DNA of 64,000 nt, taken from assembly GCF_033118175.1 (NCBI RefSeq), contig NC_083714.1, forward strand, positions 1,240,001 through 1,304,000, given 5' to 3'. The notes under the pieces were generated by a model, which saw nothing but the letters and a program-made list of their open reading frames with translations, did no database searches and was not told the origin of the DNA. The stretch comes from Dama dama (taxonomy: Eukaryota; Chordata; Mammalia; Artiodactyla; Cervidae). Positions 1-13,610 of the stretch are shown here, piece after piece; position 1 is the stretch's first letter; each line of letters begins with the position of its first letter. The position numbers and the translations under genes are program-made.

Positions 1-3000
1 AAGCGGTGTTCAAAAACATGAAGAGCCTGATAATGTGTGAGAAATATGAAGAGATTCAAAAGGTGTGAAATACATGAGGAGCATTAAACGGTCTGAAAAT
101 AGGAGGAGCATGAAGCGGTGTTCAAAAACATGAAGAGCCTGAAAAATTGTGAAAAATATGAAGAGCTTTAGAAGGTGTCAAGAATATGAGGAGCATGAAA
201 CGGTTTGAAAAAGAGGAGGAGAATGAATCGGTGTTGAAAAACATGAGGAGCCTGACAAGGTGTGAAAAATATGAAGAGCTTTAAAACGTGTGAAAAATAT
301 GAGGTGCATGAAACGGTGTGAAAAATAGGAAGACCATGATGCGGTGTTGAAAAACATGAAGAGCCTGAAAACGTGTGAACAATATGAAGAGCTTCAAAAG
401 GTGTCAAAATTATGAGGAGCATGAAACGGTCTGAAAAATAGGAGGAGCATGAAGTGGTGTTGAAAAACATGAAGAGCCTGAAAAGGTGTGAAAAATATGA
501 AGAGCTTCAAAAGGTGAAAAAATATGAAGAGCAAGAAAAGATCTGAAAAATAGGAGGATCATGAAGCGTTGTTCAAAAACATGAAGCGCCTGAAACGGAT
601 TGAAAAACATGAAGAGCTTCAAATGGTGTGAAATACATGAGGAGCATGAAATGGGATGAAAAATAGGAGAAGCATGAAGTGGTGTGGAAAAACATGAAGA
701 GCCTGAACAGGTGTGAAAAATATGAAGAGCTTCAAAAGGTATGAAAAATAGGAGGAGCCAGAAACGGTCTGAAAAATAGGAGGAGCATGAAGCGGTGTTC
801 AAAAACATAAAGAGCCTGAAAAGCTGTGAAAAATATGAAGAGCTTTAAAATGTGACAAGAATATGAGGAGCATGAAACGGTCTGAAAAATAGGAGGAGCA
901 TGAAGCGGTGTTGAAAAACATGAGGATCCTGAAAAGGTGTGAAAAATATAAAGAGCTTCAAAAGGTGTGAAAAATATGAGGTGCATGAAACGGTCTGAAA
1001 AATAGGAGGAGCATGATGCGGTGTTGAAAAATATGAACAGCCTGAAAAGGTGTGAAAAATAAGAAGAGCTTCAAAAGGTGTGAAAAATACGAAGAGCTTC
1101 AAAAGGTGCCAAAAATTAGATGAGCATGAAACGGTCTGAAAAATAGGAGGAGCATGAAGCGGTGTTGAAAAACATGAAGAGCCTGAAAAGGTGTGAAAAA
1201 TATGAAGAGCTTCAAAAGGTGTTAAAAATATGAGGAGCATGAACAGTCTGAAAAACACTAGGAACATGAAGCGGCGTTGAAAAACATGAAGAGCCTGAAA
1301 AGGTGTGAAAAATATGAAGAGCTTCAAAAGGTGTTAAAAATATGAGGAGCATGAACGGTCTGAAAAATAGGAGGAGCAATAAGCGGTGTTCAAAAACGTG
1401 AAGAGCCTGAAAAGGTGGGAAAATTTGCAGAGGTTCAAAAGGTGTCAAAAATATAAGGAGCATGAATTGGTCTGAAAAATAGGAGGAGGATGAAGCAGTT
1501 TTCAAAAATATGAAGAGCCTGAAAAGGTGTGAAAAATATGAAGAGCTTCAAATCTATCAAATATATGAGGAACATGAAACGTTCTTAAAATAGGAGGAGA
1601 TTGAAACGGTCTGAAAAAAAGGAGGAGCATGAAACGGTGTGGAAAAACATGAAGAGTCTGAAAAGCTGTGAAAAATAGGAAGAGCTTCAAAACGTGTCAA
1701 AAATATGAGGAGCATGAAACGGTCTGTAAAATAGGAGGAGCATGAAACGGTGTTCACAAACATGAAGAGCCTGAAAAGGTGTGAAAAATATAAAGAGCTT
1801 CAAAAGATGTGAAAAGTATGAGGAGCATGAAACGGTCTAAGAAATAGGAGAAGCATGAAACGGTGTTCAATTACATGAAGAGCCTGAAAAGCTGTGAAAA
1901 ATAGGAAGAGCTTCAAAACGTGTCAAAAATATGAGGAGCATGAAACGGTCTGAAAAATAGGAGGAGAATGAAACGGTGTTCACAAACATGAAGAGCCTGA
2001 AAAGGTGTGAAAAATATAAAGAGCTTCAAAAGTTGTGAAAAATTGAGGAGCATGAAACGGTCTTAAAAATAGGAGAAGCATGAAACGGTGTTCAAAAAAA
2101 TGAAGAGACTGAAAAGGTAGGAAAAATATGAAGAGCTTCAAAAGGTATCGAAAATATGAGGAGCATGAAACGGTCGGAAAAATAGGAGGAGCATGAAGCG
2201 GTGTTCAAAATCTTGAAGAGTCTGAAAAGGTGTGAAGAATATGAAGAGCTTCAAAAGGCGTGAAATACATGAGGAGCATGAAACGGTCTGAAAAATAGGA
2301 TGAGCATGAAGCGGTGTTGAAAAACATGAAGAGCCTGAAAAGGTGTGAAAAATATGAAGAGCTTAAAAGGTGTCAAAAATGAGATGAACATGAAACGGTG
2401 TGAAAAATATGAGGAGCATGAAACGGTGTTCAAAAACATGAAGAGCCTGAAAAGTTGTGAAGAATATGAAGAGCTTCAAAAGGTGTGAAATACATGAGGA
2501 GCATGAAACGGTCTGAAAAATAGGAGGAGCATGAAGCGGTGTTGAAAAATATGAAGAGCCTAAAAGATGTGAAAAATAGGAAGAGTTTCAAAAAGTGTCA
2601 AAAATATGAGGAGCATGAAACGGTCTGAAAAATAGGAGGAGCATGAAACGTTGTTCAAAAACATGAAGAGCCTGAAAAGGTGTGAAAAATATGAAGAGCT
2701 TCAAAAGGTGTGAAAAATATGAGGAGCATGAATCGGTCTAAAAAATAGGAGGAGCACGAAGTGGTGTTGAAAAACATGAAGAGCTTGAAAAGGTGTGAAA
2801 TATATGAAGAGCTTCAAAAGGTGTCAAAAATATGAGGAGCATGAAACGGTCTGAAGAATAGGAGGATCATGAAGCGGTGTTGAAAAACATGAAGAGCCTG
2901 AAATGGTGTGAAAAATATAAAGAGCTTCAAAAGGTGTCAAAAATATTAGGAGCAGGAAACGGTCTGAAAAATAGGAGGAGCATGAAGCGGTGTTGAAAAT

Positions 3001-4649
3001 CATGAAGAGCCTGAAAAGGTGTGAAAAATATGAAGAGCTTCAAAAGGTGTGAAAAATATGAAGAGCTTCAAAAGGTGTCAAAAATATGAGGAGCATGAAA
3101 CAGTCTGAAAAATACGAAGAGCATGAAGTGGTGTTGAAAAACATGAAGAGCCTGAAAAGGTGTGAAGAATATGAAGAGCTTCAAAAGGTGTCAAAAATAT
3201 GAGGAGCTTGAAACGGTCTGAAAAATAGGAGAAGGATGAGGCGGTGTTAAAAAAACAAGAAGAGCCTGAAAAGGGGTGAAAAATATGAAGAGCTTCAAAA
3301 GTTGTCAAAAATATGAGGAGCATGATAACGTCTGAAAAATAGGGGGAGCCTGAAGTGGTGTTCAAAAACAGGAAGAGTCTGAAAAGGGTTGAAAAATATG
3401 AAGAGCTTCAAAAGGTGTGAAAAATATAAGGAGCATGAAACGGTCTGAAAAATAGGAGAAGCATGAAGGGGTGTTGAAAAACATGAAAAGCCTGAAAAGT
3501 TGTTAAAAATATGAAGAGCTTCAAAATGTGTCAAAAATATGAGGAGCAAGAAATGATCAGAAAAATAGGAGGAACATTTAACGGTCTGTAAAATAGGAGG
3601 AGCATGAAGTGGTGTTGAAAAACATGAAGAGCCTGAAAAGGTGGGAAAATATGAATAGCTTCAAAAGGTCTCAAAAATATGAGGAGCAAGAAATGGTTAG
3701 AAAAATATGAGGAGCATGAAACGGTGTGAAAAATCGGAGGAGCATGAAGCGGTGTTGAAAATCATGAAAAGACTGAAAATGAGTGAAAAATATGAAGAGT
3801 TTCAAAAGCTGTCAAAAATATGAGGAGCATGAAATGGTCTGAAAAATCGGAGGATCATGAAGCAGTGTTGATAAACATGAAGAGCCTGAAAAGGTGGGAA
3901 AATATGAAGAGCTTAAAAAGGTGTCAAAAATATGAGGAGCATGAAACGGTCTGAAAAATGGGAGGAGCATGATGCGGTGTTGAAAATCATGAAGAGCTTG
4001 AAAAGGTGTGGAAAATATGAAGAGCTTCAAAAGGTGTGAAATATATGAGGAGCATGAAACTCTCTGAAAAATAGGAGGAGCATGAAGTGGTCTTCAAAAA
4101 CATGAAGAGCCTGAAAAGATGTGGAAAATTACGAAGAGCTCAAAAAAGGTGTGAAAAATAGGAGGAGCATGATACTATCTGAAAAATAGGAGGAGCATGA
4201 AGCGGTGTTCAAAAACATGAAGAGCCTGAAAAGTTGTGAAAAATATGAAAAGCTTCAAAAGGTGTCAAAAATGAGATGAGCATAAAACGGTCTGAGAAAT
4301 AGGAGGAGCATGAAGCGGTGTTGCAAAACATGAAGAGCCTGAAAAAGTGTGAAAAATATGAAGAAATGCAAAAAGGTGTCAAAAATATGAGGAGCATGAA
4401 ACGGTCTGCCAAAAAGGAGGAGCATGAAGTGGTGTTGAAAAACTTGAAGAGCCTGAAAAGGTGTGAAAAATATGAAGGGCTTCAAAAGGTGTAAGAAATA
4501 TGAGGAGGATGAAACGGTCTGAAAAATAGGTGGAGCATGAAGCAGTGTAGAGAAACATGAAGAGCCAGAAAAGGTGTGAAAAATATGAAGAGCTTCAAAA
4601 GGTGTCAAAAATATGAGGAACATGAAACGGTCTGAAAAATAGGAGCATG
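1..4649 (+). repeat. Block A (reference copy of a long satellite block)
   Basis: A 4,649-bp stretch of about 41 units whose beginning recurs at 4,650. Position 1 aligns with 4,650, and marker variants (for example AGCCTGATAATGTGTGAG at the start) recur at the same offset. Large parts recur near 8 kb and near 58-61 kb. It may be one full higher-order unit, with the start fixed only by the window edge. Confidence 0.85.
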
Positions 4650-6885
4650 AAGCGGTGTTCAAAAACATGAAGAGCCTGATAATGTGTGAGAAATATGAAG
4701 AGATTCAAAAGGTGTGAAATACATGAGGAGCATTAAACGGTCTGAAAATAGGAGGAGCATGAAGCGGTGTTCAAAAACATGAAGAGCCTGAAAAATTGTG
4801 AAAAATATGAAGAGCTTTAGAAGGTGTCAAGAATATGAGGAGCATGAAACGGTTTGAAAAAGAGGAGGAGAATGAATCGGTGTTGAAAAACATGAGGAGC
4901 CTGACAAGGTGTGAAAAATATGAAGAGCTTTAAAACGTGTGAAAAATATGAGGTGCATGAAACGGTGTGAAAAATAGGAAGACCATGATGCGGTGTTGAA
5001 AAACATGAAGAGCCTGAAAACGTGTGAACAATATGAAGAGCTTCAAAAGGTGTCAAAATTATGAGGAGCATGAAACGGTCTGAAAAATAGGAGGAGCATG
5101 AAGTGGTGTTGAAAAACATGAAGAGCCTGAAAAGGTGTGAAAAATATGAAGAGCTTCAAAAGGTGAAATAATATGAAGAGCAAGAAAAGATCTGAAAAAT
5201 AGGAGGATCATGAAGCGTTGTTCAAAAACATGAAGCGCCTGAAACGGATTGAAAAACATGAAGAGCTTCAAATGGTGTGAAATACATGAGGAGCATGAAA
5301 TGGGATGAAAAATAGGAGAAGCATGAAGTGGTGTGGAAAAACATGAAGAGCCTGAACAGGTGTGAAAAATATGAAGAGCTTCAAAAGGTATGAAAAATAG
5401 GAGGAGCCAGAAACGGTCTGAAAAATAGGAGGAGCATGAAGCGGTGTTCAAAAACATAAAGAGCCTGAAAAGCTGTGAAAAATATGAAGAGCTTTAAAAT
5501 GTGACAAGAATATGAGGAGCATGAAACGGTCTGAAAAATAGGAGGAGCATGAAGCGGTGTTGAAAAACATGAGGATCCTGAAAAGGTGTGAAAAATATAA
5601 AGAGCTTCAAAAGGTGTGAAAAATATGAGGTGCATGAAACGGTCTGAAAAATAGGAGGAGCATGATGCGGTGTTGAAAAATATGAACAGCCTGAAAAGGT
5701 GTGAAAAATAAGAAGAGCTTCAAAAGGTGTGAAAAATACGAAGAGCTTCAAAAGGTGCCAAAAATTAGATGAGCATGAAACGGTCTGAAAAATAGGAGGA
5801 GCATGAAGCGGTGTTGAAAAACATGAAGAGCCTGAAAAGGTGTGAAAAATATGAAGAGCTTCAAAAGGTGTTAAAAATATGAGGAGCATGAACAGTCTGA
5901 AAAACACTAGGAACATGAAGCGGCGTTGAAAAACATGAAGAGCCTGAAAAGGTGTGAAAAATATGAAGAGCTTCAAAAGGTGTTAAAAATATGAGGAGCA
6001 TGAACGGTCTGAAAAATAGGAGGAGCAATAAGCGGTGTTCAAAAACGTGAAGAGCCTGAAAAGGTGGGAAAATTTGCAGAGGTTCAAAAGGTGTCAAAAA
6101 TATGAGGAGCATGAATTGGTCTGAAAAATAGGAGGAGGATGAAGCAGTTTTCAAAAATATGAAGAGCCTGAAAAGGTGTGAAAAATATGAAGAGCTTCAA
6201 ATCTATCAAATATATGAGGAACATGAAACGTTCTTAAAATAGGAGGAGATTGAAACGGTGTTCAAAAAAATGAAGAGACTGAAAAGGTAGGAAAAATATG
6301 AAGAGCTTCAAAAGGTATCGAAAATATGAGGAGCATGAAACGGTCGGAAAAATAGGAGGAGCATGAAGCGGTGTTCAAAATCTTGAAGAGTCTGAAAAGG
6401 TGTGAAGAATATGAAGAGCTTCAAAAGGCGTGAAATACATGAGGAGCATGAAACGGTCTGAAAAATAGGATGAGCATGAAGCGGTGTTGAAAAACATGAA
6501 GAGCCTGAAAAGGTGTGAAAAATATGAAGAGCTTAAAAGGTGTCAAAAATGAGATGAACATGAAACGGTGTGAAAAATATGAGGAGCATGAAACGGTGTT
6601 CAAAAACATGAAGAGCCTGAAAAGTTGTGAAGAATATGAAGAGCTTCAAAAGGTGTGAAATACATGAGGAGCATGAAACGGTCTGAAAAATAGGAGGAGC
6701 ATGAAGCGGTGTTGAAAAATATGAAGAGCCTAAAAGGTGTGAAAAATAGGAAGAGTTTCAAAAAGTGTCAAAAATATGAGGAGCATGAAACGGTCTGAAA
6801 AATAGGAGGAGCATGAAACGTTGTTCAAAAACATGAAGAGCCTGAAAAGGTGTGAAAAATATGAAGAGCTTCAAAAGGTGTGAAA
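4650..6885 (+). repeat. Block A copy 2, with a 479-bp internal deletion
   Basis: Matches 1-1,610 at offset 4,649 with very few differences, then matches from about 2,082 onward at offset 4,170. The missing 479 bp (about 1,611-2,089 of copy 1) equals 17 monomers of 28.2 bp. The shared bases TGAAACGGT at the join allow an in-register deletion. Similarity ends near 6,890, where the sequence switches to the block shared with 8.94-9.45 kb. Confidence 0.85.
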
Positions 6886-7400
6886 AATATGAGGAGCATG
6901 AAACGGTCTGAAAAATAGGAGGAGCATGAAAAGGTGTTGAAAAACATGAAGACCCTGAAAAGGTGTGAAAAATATGGAGAGCTTCTAATGGTGTGAAATA
7001 CATGAGGAGCATGAAACGGTTTGGAAATAGGAGGAGCATGAAGCGGTGTTTAGCAACATGAAGAGCTTGAAAAGCTGTGAAAAATATGAAGAGCTTCAAA
7101 AGGTGTCAAAAATATGAGGATAATGAAACGATCTGAAAAATAGTAGGAGCATGAAGCGGTGTTCAAAAAAATGAAGAACCTGAAAAGATGTGAAAAATAT
7201 GAAGAGCTTCAAACGGTGCGAAAAGTATGAGGAGCATGAAACGGTGTTGAAAAACATGAAGAGCCTGCAAAGGTGTGAAATATATGAAGAGTTTAAAAAT
7301 GTGTCAAATATATGAATACGATGAAAATGTCTGAAAAATAGGAGGATCATGAAACGGTGTTGAAAAACATGAAGCCTGAAAAGGTGTGAAAAATATGAAG
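6885..7400 (+). repeat. Duplicated block, first copy (pairs with 8,939-9,454)
   Basis: About 515 bp recurring at offset 2,054. Shared marker variants include GACCCTGAAAAGG, GTGTTTAGCAACATG, a GATAATGAAACGATCTG stretch and a shortened ACATGAAGCCTG monomer. The remaining sequence between 7,400 and 7,975 is ordinary diverged units. Confidence 0.82.
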
Positions 7401-7974
7401 AGCTTCAGAAGGTGTCAAAAATATGAGGAGCATGAAACGGTCTGAAAAATAGGAGGAGCATGAAGCTGTGTTCAAAAACATGAAGAGCCTGAAAATGTGT
7501 GAAAAATATGAAGAGCTTCAAAAGGTGTGAAAAGTATGAGGAGCATGAAACGGTCTGAAAAATAGGAGGAGCATGAAGTTGTGTGGAAAAACATGAAGAG
7601 CCTGAAAAGGTGTGAAAAATATGAAGACCTTCAAAAGGTGTCAAAAATATGAGGAGCATGAAACGGTCTGAAAAATCGGAGGAGCATGAAACTGTGTTCA
7701 AAAACATGAAGAGACTGAAAATGTGTGAAAAATATGAAGAGCTTCAAAAGATGTGAAAAATATGAGGAGAATGATACGGTCTGAAAAACAGAAGCAGCAT
7801 GAAGCAGTGTTGAAAAACATGAAGAGCCTGAAAACGTGTGAAAAATATGAAGAGCTTCAAACGGTGTGAAAAATATGAAGAGCTTCAAAAGATGTGAAAA
7901 ATATGAGGAGCATGAAACGGTCTGAAAAATAGAAGCAGCATGAAGCGGTGTGAAAAACATGAAGAACCTGAAAA

Positions 7975-8955
7975 GGTGTGAGAAATATGAAGAGCTTCAA
8001 AAGGTGAAAAAATATGAAGAGCAAGAAAAGATCTGAAAAATAGGAGGATCATGAAGCGTTGTTCAAAATCATGAAGCGCCTGAAACGGATTGAAAAACAT
8101 GAAGAGCTTCAAATGGTGTGAAATACATGAGGAGCATGAAATGGGATGAAAAATAGGAGAAGCATGAAGTGGTGTGGAAAAACATGAAGAGCCTGAACAG
8201 GTGTGAAAAATATGAAGAGCTTCAAAAGGTATGAAAAATAGGAGGAGCCAGAAACGGTCTGAAAAATAGGAGGAGCATGAAGCGGTGTTCAAAAACATAA
8301 AGAGCCTGAAAAGCTGTGAAAAATATGAAGAGCTTTAAAATGTGACAAGAATATGAGGAGCATGAAACGGTCTGAAAAATAGGAGGAGCATGAAGCGGTG
8401 TTGAAAAACATGAGGATCCTGAAAAGGTGTGAAAAATATAAAGAGCTTCAAAAGGTGTGAAAAATATGAGGTGCATGAAACGGTCTGAAAAATAGGAGGA
8501 GCATGATGCGGTGTTGAAAAATATGAACAGCCTGAAAAGGTGTGAAAAATAAGAAGAGCTTCAAAAGGTGTGAAAAATACGAAGAGCTTCAAAAGGTGCC
8601 AAAAATTAGATGAGCATGAAACGGTCTGAAAAATAGGAGGAGCATGAAGCGGTGTTGAAAAACATGAAGAGCCTGAAAAGGTGTGAAAAATATGAAGAGC
8701 TTCAAAAGGTGTTAAAAATATGAGGAGCATGAACAGTCTGAAAAACACTAGGAACATGAAGCGGCGTTGAAAAACATGAAGAGCCTGAAAAGGTGTGAAA
8801 AATATGAAGAGCTTCAAAAGGTGTTAAAAATATGAGGAGCATGAACGGTCTGAAAAATAGGAGGAGCAATAAGCGGTGTTCAAAAACGTGAAGAGCCTGA
8901 AAAGGTGGGAAAATTTGCAGAGGTTCAAAAGGTGTCAAAAATATGAGGAGCATGA
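7975..8955 (+). repeat. Block A copy 3 (partial)
   Basis: Matches about 485-1,465 of block A at offset 7,490 (and copy 2 at offset 2,841), including the GCAATAAGCGG marker at 8,866. Its right end runs into a segment matching 6,885-7,400, so this copy is a mosaic of two source blocks. Confidence 0.83.
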
Positions 8956-9454
8956 AACGGTCTGAAAAATAGGAGGAGCATGAAAAGGTGTTGAAAAACA
9001 TGAAGACCCTGAAAAGGTGTGAAAAATATGGAGAGCTTCTAATGGTGTGAAATACATGAGGAGCATGAAACGGTTTGGAAATAGGAGGAGCATGAAGCGG
9101 TGTTTAGCAACATGAAGAGCTTGAAAAGCTGTGAAAAATATGAAGAGCTTCAAAAGGTGTCAAAAATATGAGGATAATGAAACGATCTGAAAAATAGGAG
9201 GAGCATGAAGCGGTATTCAAAAAAATGAAGAGCCTGAAAAGATGTGAAAAATATGAAGAGCTTCAAAAGGTGCGAAAAGTATGAGGAGCATGAAACGGTG
9301 TTGAAAAACATGAAGAGCCTGCAAAGGTGTGAAATATATGAAGAGTTTAAAAATGTGTCAAATATATGAATACGATGAAAATGTCTGAAAAATAGGAGGA
9401 TCATGAAACGGTGTTGAAAAACATGAAGCCTGAAAAGGTGTGAAAAATATGAAG
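8939..9454 (+). repeat. Duplicated block, second copy (pairs with 6,885-7,400)
   Basis: Same markers as the first copy at offset 2,054, with a handful of substitutions (for example GTATTC for GTGTTC near 9,214). After about 9,454 the two diverge. The 9.45-10.67 kb stretch holds ordinary diverged satellite units and nothing else that I can see. Confidence 0.82.
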
Positions 9455-10670
9455 AGCATCAATAGGTGTAAAAAATATGAGGAGCATGAAACGGTCTGCA
9501 AAAAAGGAAGAGCATGAAGTGGTGTTGAAAAACTTGAAGAGCCTGAAAAAGTGTGAAAAATATGAAGAGCTTGAAAAGGTGTGAAAAATATCAGGAGCAT
9601 GATACGGACAGAAAAATAGGAGGAGCATGAAGTGGGGTTGAAAAATGAAGAGCCAGAAAAGGTGTGAAAAATATTAATACCTTCTAAATGTGTCAAAAAT
9701 ATGAGGAGCACGAAACGGTCTGAATAATTGGAGGAGCATGAAGTGGTGTTGAAAAACTAGAAGAGCCTGAAATGGTGTGAAAAATATGAAGAGCTTCTAA
9801 AGGTATCAAAAATATGAGGTGCATGAAACAGTCTGAAAAATAGGAGGGGCATTATGTTTTGTTGAAAAACATTAAGAGCCTGAAAAGTGTGAAAAATATG
9901 AAGAGCTTCAAAAGGTGTCAAAAATGAGATGAGCATGAAACGGTCTGAAAAGTAGGAGGAGCATGAAGTAGTGTTGAAAAAAAAAGAAGAGACTGAAAAG
10001 GTGTGAAATATATGAAGAGCTTCAAAAGTTGTCAAATATATGAGGAGAATGAAACGGTCGAAAAACAGGAGGAGCATGAAGCTGTATGGAAAAACATGAA
10101 GATTCTGAAAAGGTTTGAAAAATATGAAGAGCTTCAAAAGGTGTCAAAAATGAGATGAACATGAAACGTTCTGAAAAATAGGAGGAGCATGAAGTGGTGT
10201 TGAAAAACATGAAGAGCCTGAAAAGGTGTGAAAAATATGAAGAGCTTCAAAAGGTTTCAAATATATGAGTAGCATCACACGGTCTGAAAAATAGGAGGAG
10301 CATGAAGCAGTGCCCAAAAACATGAAGAGCTTGAAAAGGTGTGAAAAATATGAACAGCTTCAAAAGGTGTGAAAAATATGAAGAGCTTCAAAAGGTGTCA
10401 AAAATGAGATGAACATGAAACCGTCTGAAAAATAGGACGAGCATGAAGCGGTGTTGAAAAATATGAAGCGCCTGAAAAGGTGTGAACAATATGAAGAGCT
10501 TCAAAAGGTGTCAAAAATATGAGGAGCATGAAACGGTCTGCAAAAAAGGAGGAGCATGAATTGGTGTTGTAAAACTTGAAGAGCCTGAAAAGGTGTGAAA
10601 AATATGAAGAGCTTCAAAAGGTGTGAAAAATATGAAGAGCTTCAAAAGGTGTGAAAAAAGAGATGAGCAT

Positions 10671-11165
10671 GAAACGGTCTGAAAATTAGGAGGGGCATGA
10701 AGCGGTGTTGAAAACACTAACAGCCTGAAAAGGTGTGAGAAATATGAAGAGCTTCAAAAATGTGAGAAATATGAAGAGCTTCAAAAGGTGTGAAAAATAT
10801 GAAGAGCTTCAAAAGGTGTCAAAAAAGAGATGAGCATGAAACGGACTGAAAAATAGGAGGAGCATGAAGCGGTGTTGAAAATCATGAAGAGCCTGAAATG
10901 GTGTGAAAAATATGAAGAGCTTCAAAAGGTGTGAAAAATATGAAGAGCTTCAAAAGGTGTCAAAAATATGAGGAGCATCAAACGGTTTGAAAAATAGGAG
11001 GAACATGAAGTGGTGTTGAAAAACATGAAGAGCCTGAAAAGGTGTGAAAAATATGAAGAGCTTCAAAATGTGTGAAATACATGAGGAGCATGAAATGGTC
11101 TGAAAAATAGGAGGACCATGAAGCCATGTTGAAAAACATGAAGAGCCTGAAAAGGTGTGAAAAAT
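10671..11165 (+). repeat. Duplicated block, first copy (pairs with 15,104-15,457)
   Basis: Shared markers are GAAAATTAGGAGGGGCATG, a monomer pair with AAAATGTGAGAAATATG, and GAAGCCATGTTG. The offset is 4,433 at the left end and 4,292 further right. The right copy is therefore 141 bp shorter, equal to five monomers. Confidence 0.8.
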
Positions 11166-12284
11166 ATGAAGAACTTCAAAAGGTGTGAAAATTATGAGGA
11201 GCATGAATCGGTCTGAAAAATAGGAGCAGCATGAAGCGGTGTTGAAAAACATGAAGAGCCTGAAAAGGTGCGAAAAATATGAAGAGCTTCAAAAGGTGTG
11301 AAAAATATGAAGAACTTCAAAAAGTGTCAAAAATGAGATGAGCATGAAACGGTCTGAAAAATAGGAGGAGCATGAAGTGGTGTTGAAAAACATGAAGAGT
11401 CTGAAATGGTGTGAAATATATGAAGATCTTCAAATGGTGTGAAAAATATGAGGAGCTCCAAAAACTGTCAAAAATATGAGGAGCATGAAACGGTCTGAAA
11501 AATAGGAGGAGCATGAAATGCTGTTCAAAACCATGAAGAGCCTGAAAAGGTGTGAAAAATATGAAGAGCTTCAAACGGTGTGAAATACATGAGGAGCATG
11601 AAACGGACTGAAAAATAGGAGGAGCATGAAGCGGTGTTCAAAAACATGAAGAGCCTAAAAACTTGTGAAAAATATGAATAGCTTCAAAAGGTGTCAAAAA
11701 TATGAGGAGCATGAAACGGTCGGAAAAATAGGAGGAACATGAAGCGGTGTTCAAAAACATGAAGAGCCTGAAAACATGTGAAAAATATGAGGAGCTTCAA
11801 AAGGTGTGAAAAATATGAAGAGCTTCAAAGGTGTCCAAAATATGAGGAGCATGAAACAGTCTGAAAAATAGGAGGAGCATGAAATGGTTTTCAAAAACAT
11901 GAAGAGCCTGAAAAGGTGTGAAAAATAGGAAGAGCTTCAAAAGGTGTGAAATACATGAGAAGCATGAAACGGTCTGAAAAATAGGAGGAGCATGAAACGG
12001 TGTTCAAAAACATGAGAGCCTGAAAAGGTGTGACAAATATGAAGAGCTTCAAAAGGTGTGAAATATATGAGGAGCATGAAAAGGTCTGAAAAATAGGAGG
12101 AACATGAAGCGGTGTTCAAAAACATGAAGAGCCAGAAAAGGTGTGAAAAATATGAAGAGCTTCAAAACGTGTCAAAAATATTAGGAGCATGAAATGACTG
12201 AAAAATAGGAGGAGCATGAAGCGGTGTTGAGAAACATGAAGAGTCTGAAAATGTGTGAAAAATATGAAGATCATCAAAAGGTGT

Positions 12285-12960
12285 GAAAAATGTGAAGAGC
12301 TTCATAACGTGTCAAATATATGAGAAGCATGAATAGGTCTGAAAAATAGGAGGAGCATGAAAAGGTGTTCAAAAACATGAAGAGCCTGAAAAGGTGTGAA
12401 AAATATGAAGAGCTTCAAAAGGTGTGAAATATATGAGGAGCATGAAACGGTCTGAAAAAAAAAAAAGGAGCATGAAGCGGTCTTCAAAAACATGAAGAGC
12501 CTGAAAAGGTGTGAAAAATATGAAGAACTTTAAAAGGTGTGAAAAATACGGGGAGCATGAAACGGTCTGAAAAATAGGAGGATCATGCAGCGGTGTTGAA
12601 AAACATGAACAGCCTGAATATGTGTGAAAAATATGAAGAGCTTCAAAAGGTGTCAAAAATGAGATGAGCATGAAACCGTCTGAAAAATGAGGGGCATGAA
12701 GTCGTGTTCAAAAACATGAAGAGCCTGAAAAGGTGTGAAATACATGAAGAGCTTCAAAAGGTGTCAAAAATAAGAGGAGGATGAAACAGTCTAAAAAATA
12801 GGAGGATCATGAAGCGGTGTTGAAAAACATGAAGAGCCTGAAAAGGTGTGAAAAATGTGAAGAGCTTCATAACGTGTCAAATATATGAGAAGCATGAATA
12901 GGTCTGAAAAATAGGAGGAGCATGAAAAGGTGTTCAAAAACATGAAGAGCCTGAAAAGGT
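12285..12960 (+). repeat. Source segment of the 17.1-17.7 kb mosaic
   Basis: Contains the marker monomer with GAAAAATGTGAAGAGCTTC and CATAACGTGTC twice, at 12,285 and 12,850, exactly 565 bp (five 113-bp units) apart. Both copies recur at 17,365, at offsets 5,080 and 4,515. A run of 12 A at 12,455-12,466 interrupts an M3 monomer and is a useful marker. Confidence 0.82.
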
Positions 12961-13610
12961 GTGAAAAATATGAAGAGCTTCAAAACGTGTCAAAATAATG
13001 AGGAGCATGGAAAGATCTGAAAAATAGGAGGAGCAAGAAGCGGTTTTGAAAAACATGAAGAGCCTGAAAACGTGTGAAAAATATGAAGAGCTTCAAAAGG
13101 TGTCAAAAATATGAGGAGCATGAAACGGCCTGAAAAATAGGAGGAGCATGAAATGGTGTTCAAAAATATGAAGATCCTGAAAAGGTGTGAAAAATATGAA
13201 GAGCCTCAAAACTTGTCAAAAATATGAGGAACATGAAACTTTGTGAAAAATAGGAGGAGCATGAAACGGTGTTCAAAAACATGAAGAGCCTGAAAAGGTG
13301 TGAAAAATATGAAGACCTTCAAAAGGTGTGAAATATATGAGGAACATGAAACGGTCTGAAAAATAGGAGGAGCATGAAGTGGTGTTGAAAAACATGAAGA
13401 ACCTGAAAAGATGTGAAATATATGAGGAGCTTCAAAATTGTCAAAAATAAGAAGAGCATGAAACGGTCTGAAAAATAGAGGAGCATGAAGCGGTGTTGAA
13501 AAACATGAAGAGCCTGAAAAGATGTGAAAAATGTGAAGAGCTTCAGAAGTTGTCAAAAATATGAGGAGCATGAAACGGTCTGCAAAATAAGAGGATCATG
13601 AAGCGGTGTT

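Larger units (their letters stand above)
1..13610 (+). repeat. Satellite array, left part (113-bp unit of four 28-bp monomers)
   Basis: Continuous head-to-tail tandem repeat. Each 113-bp unit contains four related monomers. M1 starts GGTGTGAAAAATATGAAG and ends GAGCTTCAAAA. M2 starts GGTGTCAAAAATATGAGG and ends AGCATGAAAC. M3 starts GGTCTGAAAAATAGGAGG and ends AGCATGAAGC. M4 starts GGTGTTCAAAAACATGAAG and ends AGCCTGAAAA, with a GTTG variant replacing GTTC in many copies. All copies share one orientation. Copies typically differ at a few positions, with single-monomer gains and losses. I do not recognise the family as one of the classical GC-rich bovine or ovine satellites. No gene, RNA gene or regulatory site can be supported in this tract. 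Confidence 0.95.

Noticed and set aside
845..1327. Minus-strand frame of 160 aa, and all similar hydrophobic frames up to 166 aa
   Set aside because: The peptide is the translated satellite. The same words rotate through all three frames, starts and stops follow monomer variants, and there is no conserved beginning or end. Not annotated as genes.
12455..12466. Run of 12 A as a second retrotransposon tail
   Set aside because: It sits inside an otherwise normal M3 monomer with no inserted sequence before it, and it is copied at 17,535-17,546 with the surrounding block. Slippage of the monomer's own A-run explains it.
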